Shown here one piece after another: positions 1 to 10,058 of a stretch of DNA of 22,959 nucleotides. Numbering within the stretch: the first letter of the stretch is position 1; every line of letters begins with the position of its first letter. The translations under genes were made by a program, and so were the position numbers. Source of the stretch: DATLGB01 sp038232275 (GTDB taxonomy: Bacteria; Actinomycetota; Thermoleophilia; Solirubrobacterales; Solirubrobacteraceae); the NCBI GenBank assembly GCA_038232275.1, contig JBBSIC010000052.1, positions 1-22,959 of the forward strand, in the 5' to 3' direction. The notes under the pieces were generated by a model. That model worked only from the letters and a program-made list of their open reading frames with translations. It ran no database searches and had not been told where the DNA came from.

Positions 1-361
1 GCATCACAGGCGCGTCGAGGGGCGTGCCTGGCCGCAGCGAGCGCCCCTCACCCAGGCGGCGGGCCGTCCAGCCCAGGCCCGCGAGCCCGAACAGCGCCTC
101 TGTGGTCGTGATGCCGGCTCCGCCGAGCGGCAGCGTGAAGAACTCCAGCGGGATGCAGGCGATGGCGGCACCGACGACGGCGAGCGGGCGCGCCAAGGCC
201 AGGCCGGCGGCGCCCGTCGCGACGAGCACGGCCACCGGCACCAGCGGCGCCGTCGCATAGGCGAGGAGGATCGCCCCGCCCGCGAGGACGCCGGCGCCGG
301 CCGCCAGCACCAGCGGGTGCCGCGCGAGCGGGACGCGCGCAATCAGGCGCGCGGCACCCAT
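1..361 (-). CDS. O-antigen ligase-like membrane protein, N-terminal part (runs off the window)
   Basis: About 120 N-terminal residues are visible, from an ATG at 361. It is highly hydrophobic: helices are apparent near residues 15-35, 38-55 and 58-75, followed by a short polar stretch (GGAGITTTEA) and another hydrophobic piece. The order of hydrophobic helices and the 'P-L-x-F-x-x-x-L-P...I-T-T-T-E-A-L' pattern resemble the start of O-antigen ligase/polymerase (Wzy_C) proteins, which join or polymerise lipid-linked glycans outside the membrane. The catalytic loop of that family lies further downstream and cannot be seen. The start overlaps the end of the upstream kinase gene by 19 bases, so the two are probably translated from one mRNA. 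The operon context (glycan priming and chain-length control) supports a polymerase or ligase role. Another polytopic membrane protein is possible. Confidence 0.6.
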   Translation of the reverse strand, partial: MGAARLIARVPLARHPLVLAAGAGVLAGGAILLAYATAPLVPVAVLVATGAAGLALARPLAVVGAAIACIPLEFFTLPLGGAGITTTEALFGLAGLGWTARRLGEGRSLRPGTPLDAPVM

Positions 362-1893
362 TCCCGGCCGGGTGCCGCCGGCGCCTGTGCGCCGGCCCCG
401 TTGGCAGCGGGGCCCTGGGACGCGGCGGACGCGGTGTAGGACCCGTAGGCGTACTCGCGGGCGCCGACGCGGTTGATGACGACACCGATGATCGGCGTCC
501 CGGTGCGCGTGACCTGGGTGGCTGCGTCGGTCAGGGCGCGGCGACCCGCGCGGTCGAGGTCGACGACGAGGATCACGGCGTCCACGGCGGCGGCCAGCGC
601 CGTCGTGTCGGCGCCGATGGTCACCGGGGCGGAGTCGACCACGACGTGGTCGTAGTGGTTCGCGAGGCCGCCCAGCAGCTCGCCCATGCGCCGCAGGCCG
701 AGCAGCGCCGACGGGCTCGGCGGGGACGGGCCGGCGGCCAGCAGGTGCACGCCGCGCATCGACGTCGACGACACCAGCTCCCGCGGGTCGCGCGGGGGCT
801 CGACCAGGAGGTTGGACACGCCCTTTAGCTCACCGGCGCCGATCGAGGCGCCGAGCCCCCGCCGCCGCAGGTCGCAGTCGACCGCCAGAACAGTCGTCCC
901 CAAGCGTGCGAATGCCATGGCCAGATGCTTGACGGCGAAGCTCTTGCCCTCTCCCGGTAGCGAACTTGTCACGGCGATCACCTGGTGCGGGCCGGAGGCA
1001 CCGGCGTGCAGGTTGGTGCGCAGCAGGTCGAATGCCTCCGCGGTCATCGCCTCGCGGCCCACGGCCTCCAGCGGGATGCGAGCGAGCACCGGCGCCCCGA
1101 GCAGTGCGGGGAGCTCCGCCTCGCCGCGCAGGCGGTCGTCGAAGCGGTCGGCGAGCGCCGTCGCCGTCGTCGCGAGCGCCAGGGCGAGGAGGAAGCCGAG
1201 CGCCAGGTAGAGCTTCGGGCGCGGGCGGGCGGGCGCCGTCGGCAGCATCGCCCGGCTTGCAACGGAGAGGTCGGCGCCCTGCAGCGCCAGGCTGCCCTGA
1301 GTCGCCACGAAGGCCTCCCGCGCCGACTGCAGCTCGGTCTCGGCGACCGATCGCCGTGCGACGTCTGCGGGGGCGGTCGCGCCCTGCAGGCCCTGCACCT
1401 GCTGGCCGAGCGCGCCGATGTTCGACCGCAACTCGTTGAGCTGCCCCCGGCTGGCCGCCGCTGAGGACGTCCGCTGCTGGCCGACGAACGTCGTGGCGTA
1501 GGTGTCGGCGAGCTGCCGCGCCCGCTGTGGGCGCCCGTCGAATGCCTGCAGCCGAATCAGGCGGGTTCCCGTCGTGACCTCGGCGGAGACCTTGGACTCG
1601 AGTGCGGCGGCATCGAGCTTGAAGGGCAGGTCGCGGACGACCGCCTCGGTCACCTCCGGGGTGCGCAGCAGGGAGACGTAGGTGCGCGCCAGCTCTTCGT
1701 CGAGCTGCAGCGCGCCCGCGCCGGTGGAGATCGAGCGGTTCTCGCCGACGAACAGGGTGGCTTCCGCCCGGTACTCCTTGGGCAGCGCGAAGGTCACGAC
1801 CGCGGCCATCGCGAGCGCCGCCAGGAAGACGGTCGCGAAGATCCGCCGTTGGCGGGTGACTATGAGCTCGAGCAGCCGGGACAGGAAAAGCAC
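343..1893 (-). CDS. Wzz-type chain-length protein fused to a BY-kinase (polysaccharide tyrosine autokinase)
   Basis: A 516-residue membrane protein expected to control the length and export of a surface polysaccharide by cycles of tyrosine autophosphorylation. The Wzz part has transmembrane helices at about 19-36 and 227-248 flanking a roughly 190-residue external region with coiled-coil-like character (about 145-205). The cytoplasmic BY-kinase domain follows: Walker A GEGKS at 314-318, Walker A' VLAVDCDLRRRG at 335-346, Walker B HVVVDSAP at 416-423. The C-terminal tyrosine cluster is short (Y481, Y483, Y486), followed by an Ala/Gly/Pro tail. The start is GTG at 1893, one base after the stop codon of the sugar transferase, which indicates translational coupling. 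Kinase and transmembrane modules are in one chain, unlike the split Firmicutes arrangement. Assignment to the family is firm; the exact polymer is unknown. Confidence 0.92.
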   Translation of the reverse strand: MLFLSRLLELIVTRQRRIFATVFLAALAMAAVVTFALPKEYRAEATLFVGENRSISTGAGALQLDEELARTYVSLLRTPEVTEAVVRDLPFKLDAAALESKVSAEVTTGTRLIRLQAFDGRPQRARQLADTYATTFVGQQRTSSAAASRGQLNELRSNIGALGQQVQGLQGATAPADVARRSVAETELQSAREAFVATQGSLALQGADLSVASRAMLPTAPARPRPKLYLALGFLLALALATTATALADRFDDRLRGEAELPALLGAPVLARIPLEAVGREAMTAEAFDLLRTNLHAGASGPHQVIAVTSSLPGEGKSFAVKHLAMAFARLGTTVLAVDCDLRRRGLGASIGAGELKGVSNLLVEPPRDPRELVSSTSMRGVHLLAAGPSPPSPSALLGLRRMGELLGGLANHYDHVVVDSAPVTIGADTTALAAAVDAVILVVDLDRAGRRALTDAATQVTRTGTPIIGVVINRVGAREYAYGSYTASAASQGPAANGAGAQAPAAPGREWVPRA

Positions 1894-1894
1894 G

Positions 1895-3382
1895 CTACTC
1901 CGGGACGCGGAAGACCGCGAGAAGCGTGCGCAGGAGGATCTTGGCGTCCAGGGTGAAGGACCAGTGCTCGATGTAGTAGTTGTCGAGCTCGATCCGCTCC
2001 GCGAGCGAGGTGCCCCCGCGCAGTCCCCCGACCTGGGCCAGACCCGTGATCCCAGGGCGCATGCGGTGACGGTCGGCGTAGCGGTCGAGGCTGTCGCTGA
2101 AGAGCTCGACGTACTCCGGCCGCTCGGGGCGCGGGCCGACGAGACTCATCTCTCCGCGCGCGACGTTGACCAGCTGGATCAGCTCGTCAAGGGAGGACCG
2201 GCGCAGCACGCGCCCGATCGCCGTGCGGCGGTCAGGCCCCTCGATGCCGCCGGGCGCCCGGTCGGCCCCGAGGTCTGGCGGGGCCGCGGGATCGGGATTG
2301 GCGCCGCGCATGCTGCAGAACTTCAGCAGGCCGAAGTCGCGTCCGTGTTGACCGGTGCGCCGCTGGCGGAAGACGACCGGTCGGCCCGACGTCACGAGGA
2401 TGAGGAACGCGATCACGATCATGAGCGGGGCGGCGCACACGAGCATGATCGAGCCCACCACCCGGTCGAGCACGTGCTTGGCCGTGAGCTTCCAGCCGCG
2501 GTACCGCCCGGTGCCGATCGTCAGGAGCGGCATCCCGCCGATCGGCTCGTAGGTCATCCGGTCGTTCGTGTGCTCGAAGAGCCGCGGGACCATGGAGACC
2601 TGCACGCCCAGCTCGTCGCACGCGCGCAGGAGCGGGAGCAGATGCCGATCCGGTCGCCCGGCGAAGGCCAGTACGACATGACGGGCCCGCGTCTCGCGGA
2701 TGAGCCGCGAGAGGTCACTGGGCTGACCAAGCACCGGAACCGGCCGCCCCCCGACCAGATTGGCCGGCGGCGGCGACCAGTCCAGAAAGCCCACCGGGCG
2801 AAGCCCATACTGGGGGCGGGTGTGGAGCCAGCGCCCGATTCGCGCCCCGACCACGCCGGCGCCGACGATGAGCGTCGGCCGGCCGGACATCTCACGCCCG
2901 CGAAACCGGCGCCGGATGAGCCGGACGACGGAGTGGCTGAGCACGAGCAGGCCCACGGCGGTCGCCCAGGCGCCCACCAGGGTCGGCTCGTCGATCCCGC
3001 CGGGAGCCGTGACGCGGCCGAACGCCGCGGTCAACATGCCCGCCACGGACACCGCGGCGATGACCGGCCACAGGTCGTCGAGCACCCCGGCGTCCAGCCG
3101 CCGCGCCCGCATCCGGGTCGGCCACATGGCCAGCATCGCGGCGACCGGGAAGGCCAGTAGGGCCCGGAGCCCGGCCGGTTGGGGAGCCCACGACGTCCAG
3201 TGGAGGGAGAGCATCACCGCGACCACCAGCACGGCCAGGTCCAGCCCCGCCGCCAGCCACGGCCAGGCTGGTGCGTCGAGCAGCCCGCTCAGGTGCGGTC
3301 GGCCGACCGCCGTGCCGCCGAGCGGCGCTGGGTCGTCCTTCAGGGTCTGCGCCGAGCCCGGTGAATCGCGATATCTCGGCAT
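1895..3382 (-). CDS. Exopolysaccharide polyprenyl glycosylphosphotransferase (initiating sugar transferase)
   Basis: A 495-residue membrane enzyme that transfers a sugar-1-phosphate from a nucleotide sugar to undecaprenyl phosphate, the first step in building a lipid-linked repeat unit. The N-terminal half has several hydrophobic helices (about 43-60, 72-87, 105-122, 135-150), then a Rossmann-like region with a GAGVVGARIG turn (about 174-183) as in WbaP/WcaJ-type proteins. The C-terminal catalytic domain begins with a membrane-embedded hairpin (about 308-331), followed by the basic FRQRRTG stretch (338-344), the catalytic Asp-Glu pair SLDEL (D399, E400), LVGPRPE (414-420) and RPGITGLAQVGG (442-453). 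The start is ATG at 3382. A possible -10 (TATCGT) lies at 3431-3426 on this strand. It is the first gene of the operon with the Wzz/BY-kinase. The sugar transferred cannot be read from the sequence. Confidence 0.93.
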   Translation of the reverse strand: MPRYRDSPGSAQTLKDDPAPLGGTAVGRPHLSGLLDAPAWPWLAAGLDLAVLVVAVMLSLHWTSWAPQPAGLRALLAFPVAAMLAMWPTRMRARRLDAGVLDDLWPVIAAVSVAGMLTAAFGRVTAPGGIDEPTLVGAWATAVGLLVLSHSVVRLIRRRFRGREMSGRPTLIVGAGVVGARIGRWLHTRPQYGLRPVGFLDWSPPPANLVGGRPVPVLGQPSDLSRLIRETRARHVVLAFAGRPDRHLLPLLRACDELGVQVSMVPRLFEHTNDRMTYEPIGGMPLLTIGTGRYRGWKLTAKHVLDRVVGSIMLVCAAPLMIVIAFLILVTSGRPVVFRQRRTGQHGRDFGLLKFCSMRGANPDPAAPPDLGADRAPGGIEGPDRRTAIGRVLRRSSLDELIQLVNVARGEMSLVGPRPERPEYVELFSDSLDRYADRHRMRPGITGLAQVGGLRGGTSLAERIELDNYYIEHWSFTLDAKILLRTLLAVFRVPE

Positions 3383-3453
3383 CTCAGACTGACAACGATC
3401 CGCGGCCCGGAACCTTGTGCTCGCGACGATAGCGGACCGCCCTCGTCAGGCGT

Positions 3454-3467
3454 CGAACGCCTGTTCG
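3454..3467. promoter_or_regulatory. LexA/SOS box of uvrA
   Basis: The sequence CGAACGCCTGTTCG has perfect 5-base inverted arms (CGAAC/GTTCG) around a 4-base centre and matches the Gram-positive/actinobacterial LexA consensus CGAAC-N4-GTTCG. It lies 24-37 bases before the uvrA start and just upstream of a -10-like hexamer, so bound LexA would block RNA polymerase. uvrA is a classic SOS gene in many bacteria. It sits in the 108-base gap between divergent genes and could also affect the exopolysaccharide operon. Confidence 0.85.
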
Positions 3468-3471
3468 CTTC

Positions 3472-3477
3472 TATACA
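3472..3477 (+). promoter_or_regulatory. Candidate -10 element of uvrA
   Basis: TATACA lies five bases after the LexA box and 13 bases before the uvrA ATG. Transcription would then begin near 3484, leaving a leader of only a few bases. A GGAG sequence at 3480-3483 could serve as a ribosome site if transcription starts earlier. No convincing -35 hexamer is visible at normal spacing. Confidence 0.45.
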
Positions 3478-3490
3478 GTGGAGCGCAGTT

Positions 3491-6406
<2,916 letters not shown>

Positions 6407-6423
6407 GGTCGCCGCCGGGACGC

Positions 6424-7377
6424 TCAGCCGCCGAAGCGGCCCTGGAGCGCCTGGACGTTCGCCACGTACTGGCGCGTCTCGGGCAGGATGCCGTGGTCGC
6501 GGACGGAGGCCAGGCCCTGGTAGTAGCCGGCGACGGCGGTGGCCTGGTCGCCGCCCGTCTGCGCGAGGAGCTGCTTGAGGTACAGCGAGCCGGCGCGGAC
6601 GTTGTCGGTCGCGGACGCCGGATCGAGCTTGGTCGAAGCCAGGTTGTCCTGGATCCACGTCCACGTGCCCGGCATGACCTGCATCACGCCGCGCGCGTTG
6701 GCCGAGGAGACCATCGCGTTGTTGAAGCCGCTCTCCTGGTAGGCCACGGCGGCGGCCAGCGAGCCCGGGACGCCGTGCTGCGCGGCGATCGAGGACACCG
6801 TCCCGGAGTCCAGCCGCGCCGACGTGGGCTCGGGCCCGGCGACGGGGACGACCGGCGCAGGTGCCGGCTCGGAGGCGCGCGGCGGCGTGGGCGAGCCCGT
6901 GGGCAGCTTGATGACGGTGCCGGCGAGCAGCGGGCGGGAGGCGCTGAGGCCGTTCATGGCCGCGATCTGCGCCGCGGGGATCCGCGCGACCGCGGCGAGG
7001 CCGGAGAGCGTGTCGCCCCAGCGGACCGTGTACCCGCCCAGGGCCGGGGGCGCGGAGGGCGGGGTGCTCGCCACCGGGGTGGAGGCGACCGGCGCGGCGG
7101 CGGCGGCCGCTCGGGGGTTGGTCGGGGCCATGCCGGCGGCCGACATGGCGGCGGCCGCCTCCGACGGTGACGGGACCATCACGGTCGACCCGAGCACCAC
7201 GTTGCCCTCGGCGGGCAGATGGTTGTACGCGGCGAGCGCCCGGTTCGTGAAGTTGCTGGCCGCGGCGATGGTCCAGAGGGTCTCGCCGGGGACGACCGTG
7301 TGGGGCACGGCAGCCGCGGCGGGACCGCCGAGGGTCACGGCGAGAGTCACGGCGAGGGGGGCGATCAGGCGGCGCAT
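6424..7377 (-). CDS. Secreted LysM-domain lytic transglycosylase
   Basis: A 317-residue protein with a signal peptide (about 1-23, cleavage after an Ala-rich stretch), two LysM peptidoglycan-binding repeats (about 25-68, TVVPGETLWTIA; and 115-158, YTVRWGDTLSGLA), Ala/Pro-rich linkers, and a C-terminal SLT/lysozyme-like domain (about 190-310). The catalytic Glu is E215 in AYQESGFN, followed by the family motif ARGVMQVMP (228-236) and AVAGYYQG (281-288). Such enzymes cleave the glycan backbone of peptidoglycan outside the membrane during wall growth or remodelling. It is convergent with uvrA and divergent from the acyltransferase. A TAAACC hexamer at 7389-7384 lies six bases before the ATG, which would give a leaderless mRNA. 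The specific cell-cycle role is unknown. Confidence 0.9.
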   Translation of the reverse strand: MRRLIAPLAVTLAVTLGGPAAAAVPHTVVPGETLWTIAAASNFTNRALAAYNHLPAEGNVVLGSTVMVPSPSEAAAAMSAAGMAPTNPRAAAAAAPVASTPVASTPPSAPPALGGYTVRWGDTLSGLAAVARIPAAQIAAMNGLSASRPLLAGTVIKLPTGSPTPPRASEPAPAPVVPVAGPEPTSARLDSGTVSSIAAQHGVPGSLAAAVAYQESGFNNAMVSSANARGVMQVMPGTWTWIQDNLASTKLDPASATDNVRAGSLYLKQLLAQTGGDQATAVAGYYQGLASVRDHGILPETRQYVANVQALQGRFGG

Positions 7378-7427
7378 GAGTCCGGTTTAGCCGAAATCGG
7401 TCGCCGCACGGCGTCGGCGCGCGCGGT

Positions 7428-7433
7428 TACGTT
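7428..7433 (+). promoter_or_regulatory. Candidate -10 element of the acyltransferase gene
   Basis: TACGTT (TAnnnT form) in the 75-base gap between divergent genes, 19 bases before the ATG at 7453. No good -35 box can be seen. This is pattern-based only. Confidence 0.3.
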
Positions 7434-7452
7434 CAGCTGCACCGGCGGTTGC

Positions 7453-8076
7453 ATGGCATTGTTCGCGCCCGTGGACCCCGGCGACGTCAAGCTCTGGGCG
7501 CAGAAGTGGCGCTGGTATGGGCGCGCCACGCGTCCGTACGGCCGCGCGCTGGTGCACTACGAGCTCGCGAGGCGGCGCTGCTTCGCCAAGTGGCCCTTGC
7601 ACGGCGATGCGCTGGAGATGCTGCGCGACGGGCGCCTCGAGCTCGGCGAGAACGTCCTCTTCGAGCCGGGCGTCTGGCTCACGGCCCCCGCGCCGGCCCG
7701 GATCCGCATCGGCGCGGGCAGCTTTCTCAACCTCGGCGTGACGGTCGCGGCGACGGACCTGGTCGACATCGGCGCGCACTGCATGTTCGCCAACGGCTGC
7801 TTTGTCACCGACGCCGACCATCGCTTCGACGATCCCGCCAAGCCCGTCCCCTGGCAGGGCTTCACGACCAAGGGGCCGACGCGCGTCGGCGACAACGTCT
7901 GGTGCGGCGCCAACGTCGTGATCACGAGCGGCGTCACCGTCGGCGAGCGCTGCGTGATCGGCGCGAACGCCGTCGTCACGCGCGACCTGCCGCCGCGCTC
8001 GATCGCCGTGGGCACCCCCGCCCGCGTGATCAGGTCGGTCGAGTACCCGGGCTCGGTCCCTAGCTCTTCTTCTTGA
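7453..8076 (+). CDS. Left-handed beta-helix (hexapeptide) acyltransferase
   Basis: A 207-residue protein of the LbetaH acyltransferase superfamily (maltose/galactoside/NodL/Vat-like), which moves an acetyl or acyl group from CoA to a sugar or other small hydroxyl compound. Hexapeptide repeats ([LIV]-G-x4) run from about residue 65 to the C-terminal third, for example IRIGAG, VDIGAH, TRVGDN, VTVGER and CVIGAN. A histidine in DADHRFDD is the likely catalytic base. The tail AVGTPARVIR is typical of the family. The start is chosen at ATG 7453 because the open frame upstream is low-complexity and overlaps the divergent gene. The last 17 bases overlap the end of the convergent small membrane protein gene. 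The substrate cannot be told; surface-glycan acetylation is plausible given the nearby exopolysaccharide genes. Confidence 0.82.
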   Translation: MALFAPVDPGDVKLWAQKWRWYGRATRPYGRALVHYELARRRCFAKWPLHGDALEMLRDGRLELGENVLFEPGVWLTAPAPARIRIGAGSFLNLGVTVAATDLVDIGAHCMFANGCFVTDADHRFDDPAKPVPWQGFTTKGPTRVGDNVWCGANVVITSGVTVGERCVIGANAVVTRDLPPRSIAVGTPARVIRSVEYPGSVPSSSS

Positions 8077-8302
8077 GGATGACGGTGATCGCGAAGACCA
8101 CAACCGCGGCGAGGCCGGTCAGTCCGAGGACGGCGAGCACGCCGAAGGCCGTGGGGCTGTTGCCCGCACGGCGCGCCTCGGAGGCCCGGCTCGTCCCGTA
8201 GACGACCAGCGAGAAGAGCACGGTGACGCCGACGCCGGCCAGCAGGGAGACCCAGATGACCTGCAGGAGCTGCCCCCACTCGATCGCGGCGAGCGGGCCC
8301 AT
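8060..8302 (-). CDS. Small two-helix membrane protein linked to the PiT transporter
   Basis: An 80-residue protein with two hydrophobic helices (about 15-35 and 52-74), separated by a polar, positively charged loop (GTSRASEARRAGNSPTAFG), and a lysine-rich end (ILKKKS). It starts at ATG 8302, whose A is shared with the stop codon of the phosphate transporter gene, so translation is almost certainly coupled. No family is recognised with confidence. Its place directly behind pit suggests a transporter subunit or stability factor, but this is inference from position only. A longer upstream reading of this frame is low-complexity and was not used. Confidence 0.7.
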   Translation of the reverse strand: MGPLAAIEWGQLLQVIWVSLLAGVGVTVLFSLVVYGTSRASEARRAGNSPTAFGVLAVLGLTGLAAVVVFAITVILKKKS

Positions 8303-9402
8303 CACGCGCCCACCGTCAGGGTCCGGCCCTGCATCAGCCGCCGGCCGAGCGCCACGCCGAGCAGCAGCACGAGCACGATCGAGACCACGCGCGGGCCCGC
8401 GGGCCCGTCGCCGAATATCCGCGTGACGCCGAAAGTGAGGGCGCCGACGGCGGCTGCGGCCGGCAGCGTGAGCACCCACGCCACGACGATGTTGCCCGCC
8501 ACGCCCCAGCGTACGGCCGAGACGCGCTTGGCGGCGCCGGCGCCCATGATCGCGCCGGAGATGACGTGCGTGGTCGAGAGCGGGAAGCCCACGTGCGAGG
8601 CGGAGAGGATCACCGCGGCGCCCGAGGCCTGGCTGGCGAAGCCCTGGGCCGGGTCCATCTTGATGATGCGCGTCCCCATGGTGCGGATGATCCGCCAGCC
8701 GCCGACGTAGGTGCCGAGGGCGATCGCCGAGGCGGCGGACAGGACGACCCAGGTGGGGATGTCGTCGGTCGGCGCGAGGTTCCCGTTGGCCACGAGCGCC
8801 AGGAAGATGATCCCCATCGTCTTCTGGGCGTCGTTGGTGCCGTGGGACAGCGAGAAGAGGCTGCCCGTGACGATCTGGCCCGCGCGGAAGCCACGGTTGA
8901 CCGAGCCGGGGGCGCGCTGGCCGACCATCCGATAGCAGACGAGGATCGCCAGCCCGGCGACCGCGAAGGCGAGCACGGGGGCCACGAGCGCGGGCACGAT
9001 GACCTTCTCGATCAGGCCGGCCCCGAGCACGCCCCTGGTCCCTACGGCGGCCAGAGTGGAGCCGACCACGCCGCCGATCAGCGCGTGCGACGAGGACGAG
9101 GGCAGGCCGAAGTACCAGGTCAGCAGGTTCCAGAAGATCGCGCCGATCAGCCCGGCGAAGACGATCTCCGGCGTGATCATGCTCGCGGCGACGATGCCCT
9201 TGGCGATCGTCGCGGCGACCGCCAGCGACAGGAAGGCGCCGACGAAGTTCAGCACGGCGGCGATCGTCACCGCGATCCGCGGCGGCATCGCGCGCGTGGA
9301 GATCGACGTCGCGACGGCGTTGGCCGTGTCGTGGAAGCCGTTGGTGAAGTCGAACGCCAGCGCGGTGCCGACGACGATCACGAGGACCAGGTTGCTGTGC
9401 AC
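8302..9402 (-). CDS. pit: PiT-family low-affinity inorganic phosphate transporter
   Basis: A 366-residue polytopic membrane protein that takes up phosphate, in bacteria usually as a metal-phosphate complex with H+ symport. Both signature repeats of the internal duplication are intact: GFHDTANAVATS (22-33) and SHGTNDAQKTMG (186-197), each followed by a matching second motif, PSSSSHALIGG (101-111) and FPLSTTHVISGA (273-284). About ten hydrophobic helices are apparent. The start is a GTG at 9402, 10 bases after the stop of the DUF47 gene; this placement gives a canonical N-terminal helix. The DUF47-PiT order is a widespread pair in bacteria and archaea, so the upstream protein probably controls this transporter. 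Confidence 0.95.
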   Translation of the reverse strand: MHSNLVLVIVVGTALAFDFTNGFHDTANAVATSISTRAMPPRIAVTIAAVLNFVGAFLSLAVAATIAKGIVAASMITPEIVFAGLIGAIFWNLLTWYFGLPSSSSHALIGGVVGSTLAAVGTRGVLGAGLIEKVIVPALVAPVLAFAVAGLAILVCYRMVGQRAPGSVNRGFRAGQIVTGSLFSLSHGTNDAQKTMGIIFLALVANGNLAPTDDIPTWVVLSAASAIALGTYVGGWRIIRTMGTRIIKMDPAQGFASQASGAAVILSASHVGFPLSTTHVISGAIMGAGAAKRVSAVRWGVAGNIVVAWVLTLPAAAAVGALTFGVTRIFGDGPAGPRVVSIVLVLLLGVALGRRLMQGRTLTVGA

Positions 9403-9412
9403 GGTGTCGGGC

Positions 9413-10039
9413 CTAGGTGTTCTTCAGGACGATGCCCTGAAGGATGTTCGCGACGTGCTCCGTCGCGTCGACCGCCGACTCGAGGCGCTCGAAGATGTCC
9501 TTCCAGCGGATCACGACCATCGGATCGATCGCCCGCTCGAACAGGGAGGCCAGGGCCTCGCGCTCGATGCGGTCGCCCTCGTTCTCGAGCCGGTGGATCT
9601 CGACCACGTAGTGGCTGAGGTCCTGCAGCGAGCGCAGGCGCGGCAACGCCTCCTTGATCTGCCGGCAGGCCTGGTTGAGGACCTTCGCCAGCTCGACCGC
9701 CTGGTCCATCGACGCCTCGATCCGGTACAGGCCGAGGAAGTCCGCCACCTCCTCGGTGAAGTCGAGGATGTCGTCGAGCCCCGAGGCGAGGGCGAGGATG
9801 TCCTCGCGGTCGATCGGCGTGACGAACGTCTGGTGGAGCTTGTGGATGATGTCGTGCGTGATCCGGTCGCCCTCCTGCTCGGCGAGCAGGATCTCCCGGG
9901 CCAGCTCGGAGCGCTCCGGCCAGGACTCGAGCATGCGCTCGAGCATCGCGGCCGCGCGGACGTTGTTCGCCGCCGCCTCCTCGAAGAGGTCGTAGAACTC
10001 CCGCTCGCGCGGCATGAACAGTTGTGAGAGGCGCGCCAC
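9413..10039 (-). CDS. DUF47/PhoU-like phosphate transport regulator
   Basis: A 208-residue, almost fully helical, acidic cytoplasmic protein. The sequence pattern matches DUF47 (TIGR00153-type) proteins: FYDLFEEAAAN near the N-terminus, AEQEGDRITHDIIHKLHQTFVTPIDREDI in the middle, and HRLENEGDRIEREAL plus a repeat-like second half. The E-x-x-x-D motifs (EQEGD and ENEGD) are those used for metal binding in PhoU-like folds. DUF47 proteins are normally encoded with PiT transporters and are thought to regulate them. The start is GTG at 10039, with only 19 bases to the panB stop, so it may be read through from the pantothenate genes. The family is clear; the mechanism is only inferred from relatives. 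Confidence 0.9.
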   Translation of the reverse strand: MARLSQLFMPREREFYDLFEEAAANNVRAAAMLERMLESWPERSELAREILLAEQEGDRITHDIIHKLHQTFVTPIDREDILALASGLDDILDFTEEVADFLGLYRIEASMDQAVELAKVLNQACRQIKEALPRLRSLQDLSHYVVEIHRLENEGDRIEREALASLFERAIDPMVVIRWKDIFERLESAVDATEHVANILQGIVLKNT

Positions 10040-10058
10040 GGCGGGCAGCGTACCGGCC

